From contig QMZG01000050.1 of NCBI GenBank assembly GCA_003663045.1, positions 1 to 8,441 on the forward strand: DNA of 8,441 nt, given 5' to 3'. Below, in pieces: positions 6,322 to 8,441 of the stretch. Position 1 is the first letter of the stretch. Each line of letters opens with the position of its first letter. Source of the DNA: Candidatus Altarchaeales archaeon (GTDB lineage Archaea; Altiarchaeota; Altiarchaeia; IMC4; QMZM01). The position numbers and the translations under genes were made by a program. Below the pieces are notes generated by a model. It had not been told where the DNA came from, did not search any database, and was given only the letters and a program-made list of their open reading frames with translations.

Positions 6322-6927
6322 TTATCTAGCAGATCTTGCGATCCTCTCTGTCTCTTCCTTTCTCTGAATCGCATAGCTTTTAGTATCGGAATTTGCAGCC
6401 CACATGATTTCATCGGCGAGACATTGCCCAATAGACTTCTTAGAATTAAACGCGGTTGCAAATGCTCCAAGAGAGATGTATTTCAGGGCAAAATCAACCC
6501 TTCTTTGTACAGAGACATCTATAGCTTGGTGATATTTTATACCGCCATAGATAATGGTGGTAGTCTCCTCATTCGGACCGGCATTCTGTACAGCATCAAT
6601 AAATACTTGGATGGGGTTCTTCTTTGTTCTTTTTTCAATTATTTCAAAGGCATTCTTTACAATTTTTATGGCATTTTGTTTCTTTCCGGTACCACCCCCA
6701 CCCCTAATGTAACGACCAGCGACCTTCTTTGTTCCCTGACCAGACCTCATCAATTTATTGACTAAACGCTCTACGATGTTCATTTTACTTTTTCCAAACT
6801 GCTTTCCAATTAGTCTCCCAGAGGTGTGAGGGATATAAATGGGATTTAGAGAGATGTATCTCTTGAGGCCTTCGTCCTTCACCTCTACATTGAAATCCCA
6901 CCTACCAAATAATTTCATTTCCTCCAT
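6322..6927 (-). CDS. rps7: 30S ribosomal protein uS7
   Basis: Primary 16S rRNA-binding protein that starts assembly of the 30S head and lines the E site (201 aa, archaeal length). Conserved segments: SGRLIGKQFGKSKMNIVERL (36-55), GKKQNAIKIVKNAFEIIEKR (81-100), NPIQVFIDAVQNAGP (104-118), GGIKYHQAIDVSVQRRVDFA (128-147) and a basic tail ending ARSAR. Start choice is open: ATG 6927 has no ribosome binding site, while ATG 6918, three codons in, has GGAGG only 2 nt ahead. It follows rps14 by 8 nt as the last gene of the ribosomal cluster. This place is unusual because rps7 normally follows rps12 in archaea. Confidence 0.96.
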   Translation of the reverse strand: MEEMKLFGRWDFNVEVKDEGLKRYISLNPIYIPHTSGRLIGKQFGKSKMNIVERLVNKLMRSGQGTKKVAGRYIRGGGGTGKKQNAIKIVKNAFEIIEKRTKKNPIQVFIDAVQNAGPNEETTTIIYGGIKYHQAIDVSVQRRVDFALKYISLGAFATAFNSKKSIGQCLADEIMWAANSDTKSYAIQRKEETERIARSAR

Positions 6928-6935
6928 TTTTAAAT

Positions 6936-7088
6936 TTAGCTATATTTTCTAAAGCCGATGCTATAAGCAACTTCTCTGAAACATCGTCTGCAGATGTTCA
7001 GACCATACTTATGGATTATGGCCCTTTGAGTTCCACACACGGAGCATACCAAGTTCTTTGAATCAAATCTTGGATTCTTCTTTCCCAT
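6936..7088 (-). CDS. rps14: 30S ribosomal protein uS14, zinc-binding form
   Basis: A 50-residue protein read directly from the minus strand: starts MGKKNPRFDSKNLVC and ends SIGFRKYS. It binds 16S rRNA in the 30S head near uS3 and uS10. The zinc ribbon is complete: Cys15, Cys18, Cys33, Cys36 (C-x2-C-x14-C-x2-C), with the RRCFRE segment (34-39) typical of archaeal uS14. Start ATG 7088 is supported by GGAGG at 7096-7100, spacing 7 nt, within the last codons of rpl5; the rpl5 stop is 2 nt upstream. It lies 8 nt before rps7. Length is normal for the family. Confidence 0.95.
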   Translation of the reverse strand: MGKKNPRFDSKNLVCSVCGTQRAIIHKYGLNICRRCFREVAYSIGFRKYS

Positions 7089-7090
7089 TC

Positions 7091-7615
7091 TTATTCCTCC
7101 TCAATAAATTCCACATTAAATTTTTCCTTTATGAATTCCATGGATTCCTCCTTTGTGATAAGACTCCTTGTGGGAATCCTTCTCTTTCTAAGTCTCCTTT
7201 TCTTTATCCTATATCCCGGTCTTTCCATGGTTACTGCAATATCCATCCCAAAGATTCCTATGTCTGGATCGTACTTTATTCCTGGAAGGTCTATGTATTC
7301 GTGAATGCCAAAGGAAAAATTTCCAAATTCATCAAAACTTGAAGCCTTTAATTGATTATCTTTGGCTGAAAATCCCCTCCTTAGGAATTCCAATGCATCA
7401 TTACCGCGAAGGGTTACCTTGCATCCAATGGGATCACCTTTCTTGAGACCCCATGTGGGTATCTTATGTCTTGATATTGTTCTCACAGGTTTTCTTCCAG
7501 TTAGTCTCTTCAGCAGGTTCTCTGCCTTGATCAATTTTTCTCCACTTTCACCCACTCCGATATTCACCGTAACCTTCTCTATCCTTGGATTCTGCATTGG
7601 ATTCTTATAATTCAT
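7091..7615 (-). CDS. rpl5: 50S ribosomal protein uL5
   Basis: Binds 5S rRNA and places it in the central protuberance of the 50S subunit (174 aa, normal archaeal size). Visible: the amino-terminal NPMQNPRIEKVTVNIGVGES (5-24), the GRKPVRTISRHKIPTWGLKK segment (40-59) followed by GDPIGCKVTLRG (60-71), the YIDLPGIKYDPDIGIFGMDI segment (107-126), and the basic YRIKKRRLRKRRIP run (135-148). ATG 7615 is one base after the rps4e stop (7617-7619) and lacks an evident ribosome binding site, which suggests translational coupling. Met7 (MQNPRIEK) is a possible later start. Order rps4e-rpl5-rps14 matches the archaeal spc operon. Confidence 0.96.
   Translation of the reverse strand: MNYKNPMQNPRIEKVTVNIGVGESGEKLIKAENLLKRLTGRKPVRTISRHKIPTWGLKKGDPIGCKVTLRGNDALEFLRRGFSAKDNQLKASSFDEFGNFSFGIHEYIDLPGIKYDPDIGIFGMDIAVTMERPGYRIKKRRLRKRRIPTRSLITKEESMEFIKEKFNVEFIEEE
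7096..7102 (-). promoter_or_regulatory. Ribosome binding site of rps14
   Basis: GAGGAGG on the minus strand, within the final codons of rpl5 and 7 nt before the rps14 ATG at 7088. It is the clearest Shine-Dalgarno site in the ribosomal cluster and settles the start of this very short gene. Confidence 0.8.
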
Positions 7616-7616
7616 C

Positions 7617-8282
7617 TTAGGTCTGGATCAATGGCTTTTCCCTCCCGATAACAAACAAATATTCTGTCAATGTCTGTAAATCTTCCAGGGTAGTAATCGA
7701 TTTCCTAGTGGCGCTACCCTCCGATATCTCTTTAATCTTCCCAATCTCCCCGCTATGTCTCCCCCTAACAACCAACGCTGTGTTTCCCTTTTCGAATCTT
7801 ATGGTATCATTTATCTTCCTATTGGGTAATTCCAAAACCAATACGTCGTTAGTCTTATAATCTCCTTTTTCTGAAAGTATGCTACCTCCGTCATGAAGGA
7901 TTAACTGAGTAATTCCCTTCTTTATTATATTCTTATTAATGATCTTGCATAATTTAATTTTCGATTCCTTTTGATCTATCTCCTTGAGTATGGGGCCTTT
8001 TTTACTTGGCATTATCCTGAAATATTTCTTTAACCTCGGCAATTCAACAATATCCATTAAACCTACACCAAATCTGGGATCCTTCCTAACCCTTTTATCC
8101 ACTAAAATCAAACCATTATGTATTATCCTCTTTGCCTCTCTGGAAGTATCAGCGTAACCCAATACATCCCTAACTACCGTTAAAAGAGGTATACTCTGAT
8201 CTCTTGGATGTGGACCTGGATTAGGGGTAGTTATCCACTTTTTTTCCTTTCCATATCCTGAAGCGATTCTCTTGGTGTGCAT
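7617..8282 (-). CDS. rps4e: 30S ribosomal protein eS4
   Basis: Archaeal/eukaryotic small-subunit protein (221 aa) with no bacterial counterpart. Visible: TPNPGPHPRDQSIPLLTVVRD (19-39, core PGPHPRDQSIPL), an S4-type RNA-binding segment across the EAKRIIHNGLILVDKRVRKD region (49-68), GVGLMDIVELP (72-82), a central beta domain, and a KOW-like motif around GNTALVVRGRHSGEIGKI (166-183). The leader before TPNPGPH looks a few residues shorter than usual, but the KRIAS start (4-8) corresponds to the KRLAAP seen in relatives, so ATG 8282 is probably right. Its ribosome binding site is weak (AAGG directly before the ATG). The 119-bp spacer upstream contrasts with 1-8 nt gaps downstream, so transcription may restart here. 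Confidence 0.95.
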   Translation of the reverse strand: MHTKRIASGYGKEKKWITTPNPGPHPRDQSIPLLTVVRDVLGYADTSREAKRIIHNGLILVDKRVRKDPRFGVGLMDIVELPRLKKYFRIMPSKKGPILKEIDQKESKIKLCKIINKNIIKKGITQLILHDGGSILSEKGDYKTNDVLVLELPNRKINDTIRFEKGNTALVVRGRHSGEIGKIKEISEGSATRKSITTLEDLQTLTEYLFVIGREKPLIQT

Positions 8283-8353
8283 CCTTAATACCTTAATATT
8301 CTTTAATAATCTTTATTTATTGTCAAACTTTGGAGATAATTCTAAAATTAAGT

Positions 8354-8374
8354 GGATTCAACGAAGTTGAATCC
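8354..8374. repeat. Perfect 9-bp inverted repeat, 3-nt loop
   Basis: Arms GGATTCAAC (8354-8362) and GTTGAATCC (8366-8374) around GAA. On the plus strand two more pairs (one G-U, one G-C) can extend the stem to 8352-8376. It lies in the rpl24-rps4e spacer, 9 nt from a second hairpin. It could be a transcript structure, a protein-binding palindrome or a dispersed repeat; nothing in the window decides. Confidence 0.8.
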
Positions 8375-8383
8375 GCCATGATG

Positions 8384-8405
8384 ATAAAACTTTCTGAAGT
8401 TTTAT
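8384..8405. repeat. Perfect 9-bp inverted repeat, 4-nt loop
   Basis: Arms ATAAAACTT (8384-8392) and AAGTTTTAT (8397-8405) around TCTG. On the minus strand it overlaps the stop codon of the presumed rpl24. On the plus strand it is followed by T-rich sequence, so it may act as a terminator for a plus-strand or read-through transcript. It is paired with the hairpin at 8354-8374. Confidence 0.75.
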
Positions 8406-8441
8406 TTAATCTTCCTTTCCAATACCTCTCTTCTTTCTTTA
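8402..8441 (-). CDS. rpl24: Presumed C-terminal end of 50S ribosomal protein uL24 (partial)
   Basis: One minus-strand frame entering from the window edge reads KERREVLERKIK and stops at TAA (8402-8404). The charged helical tail resembles C-termini of archaeal uL24, and rpl24 is the gene normally just upstream of rps4e in the archaeal spc operon. Only 12 residues are visible, so the assignment rests mainly on gene order. The gap to rps4e (8283-8401) is unusually long for this cluster. Another frame stays open through the same bases but gives an uncharacteristic peptide. Confidence 0.5.
   Translation of the reverse strand, partial: KERREVLERKIK

Noticed and set aside
7058..7342. 94-codon plus-strand frame opposite rpl5 and the start of rps14
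   Set aside because: Lies across two well-supported ribosomal genes and their junction; no ribosome binding site and no recognisable product.
8352..8405. Twin hairpins considered as a tRNA or other structured RNA gene
   Set aside because: Only two short simple stems, with no cloverleaf, T-loop or CCA features.
8327..8439. Alternative open minus-strand frame across the twin hairpins, with an internal ATG (8380-8378) giving an 18-codon peptide
   Set aside because: No ribosome binding site, composition unlike a known family, and the neighbouring frame gives a better fit to the end of rpl24 in the expected gene order.

Overview
The window reads as an AT-rich archaeal chromosome segment made almost entirely of housekeeping genes. 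Several families are archaeal or archaeal/eukaryotic in type: 3-dehydroquinate synthase II of the ADH (aminodideoxyheptulosonate) route, Pth2-type peptidyl-tRNA hydrolase, a MEMO1-like protein, ribosomal protein eS4, and a zinc-ribbon uS14 of 50 residues. TATA-like boxes sit upstream of start codons, and Shine-Dalgarno use is mixed: clear for pyrF and rps14, weak or absent for others. A euryarchaeal methanogen or ANME-like relative is plausible, but nothing here fixes the lineage.

Layout. (1) 35-2905, plus strand: overlapping pyrK-pyrC-pyrF operon of de novo pyrimidine synthesis. (2) 2906-3037: convergent spacer with an 11-bp tandem repeat, T-rich stretches and one possible 27-residue ORF. 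(3) 3038-4105, minus: 3-dehydroquinate synthase II. (4) 4106-4174: short divergent promoter region, carrying a second 11-bp tandem repeat. (5) 4175-4513, plus: pth2. (6) 4537-5355, minus: MEMO1 family gene. (7) 5356-5441: divergent promoter region. (8) 5442-6320, plus: dapA, whose stop lies one base from the stop of the opposing rps7. (9) 6322-8282, minus: ribosomal protein genes in the order rps4e-rpl5-rps14-rps7. The 50-codon rps14 fits between rpl5 and rps7. (10) 8283-8441: a 119-bp spacer with two adjacent perfect-stem hairpins, then what looks like the last codons of rpl24 at the window edge.

How the genes fit together. PyrK passes electrons for dihydroorotate oxidation (its PyrD partner is not in the window), PyrC closes the dihydroorotate ring and PyrF makes UMP. 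AroB' feeds shikimate/aromatic synthesis and DapA opens the lysine/diaminopimelate branch; both pathways depend on aspartate semialdehyde. The right part is a piece of the archaeal spc ribosomal operon whose order departs from the usual one: rps7, normally with rps12 in the str cluster, follows rps14 where rps8 is expected.

I found no defence island, CRISPR array, transposase, tRNA or rRNA. The most unusual items are the rps14-rps7 junction, the twin hairpins upstream of rps4e, and the two 11-bp tandem duplications flanking the dehydroquinate synthase gene.
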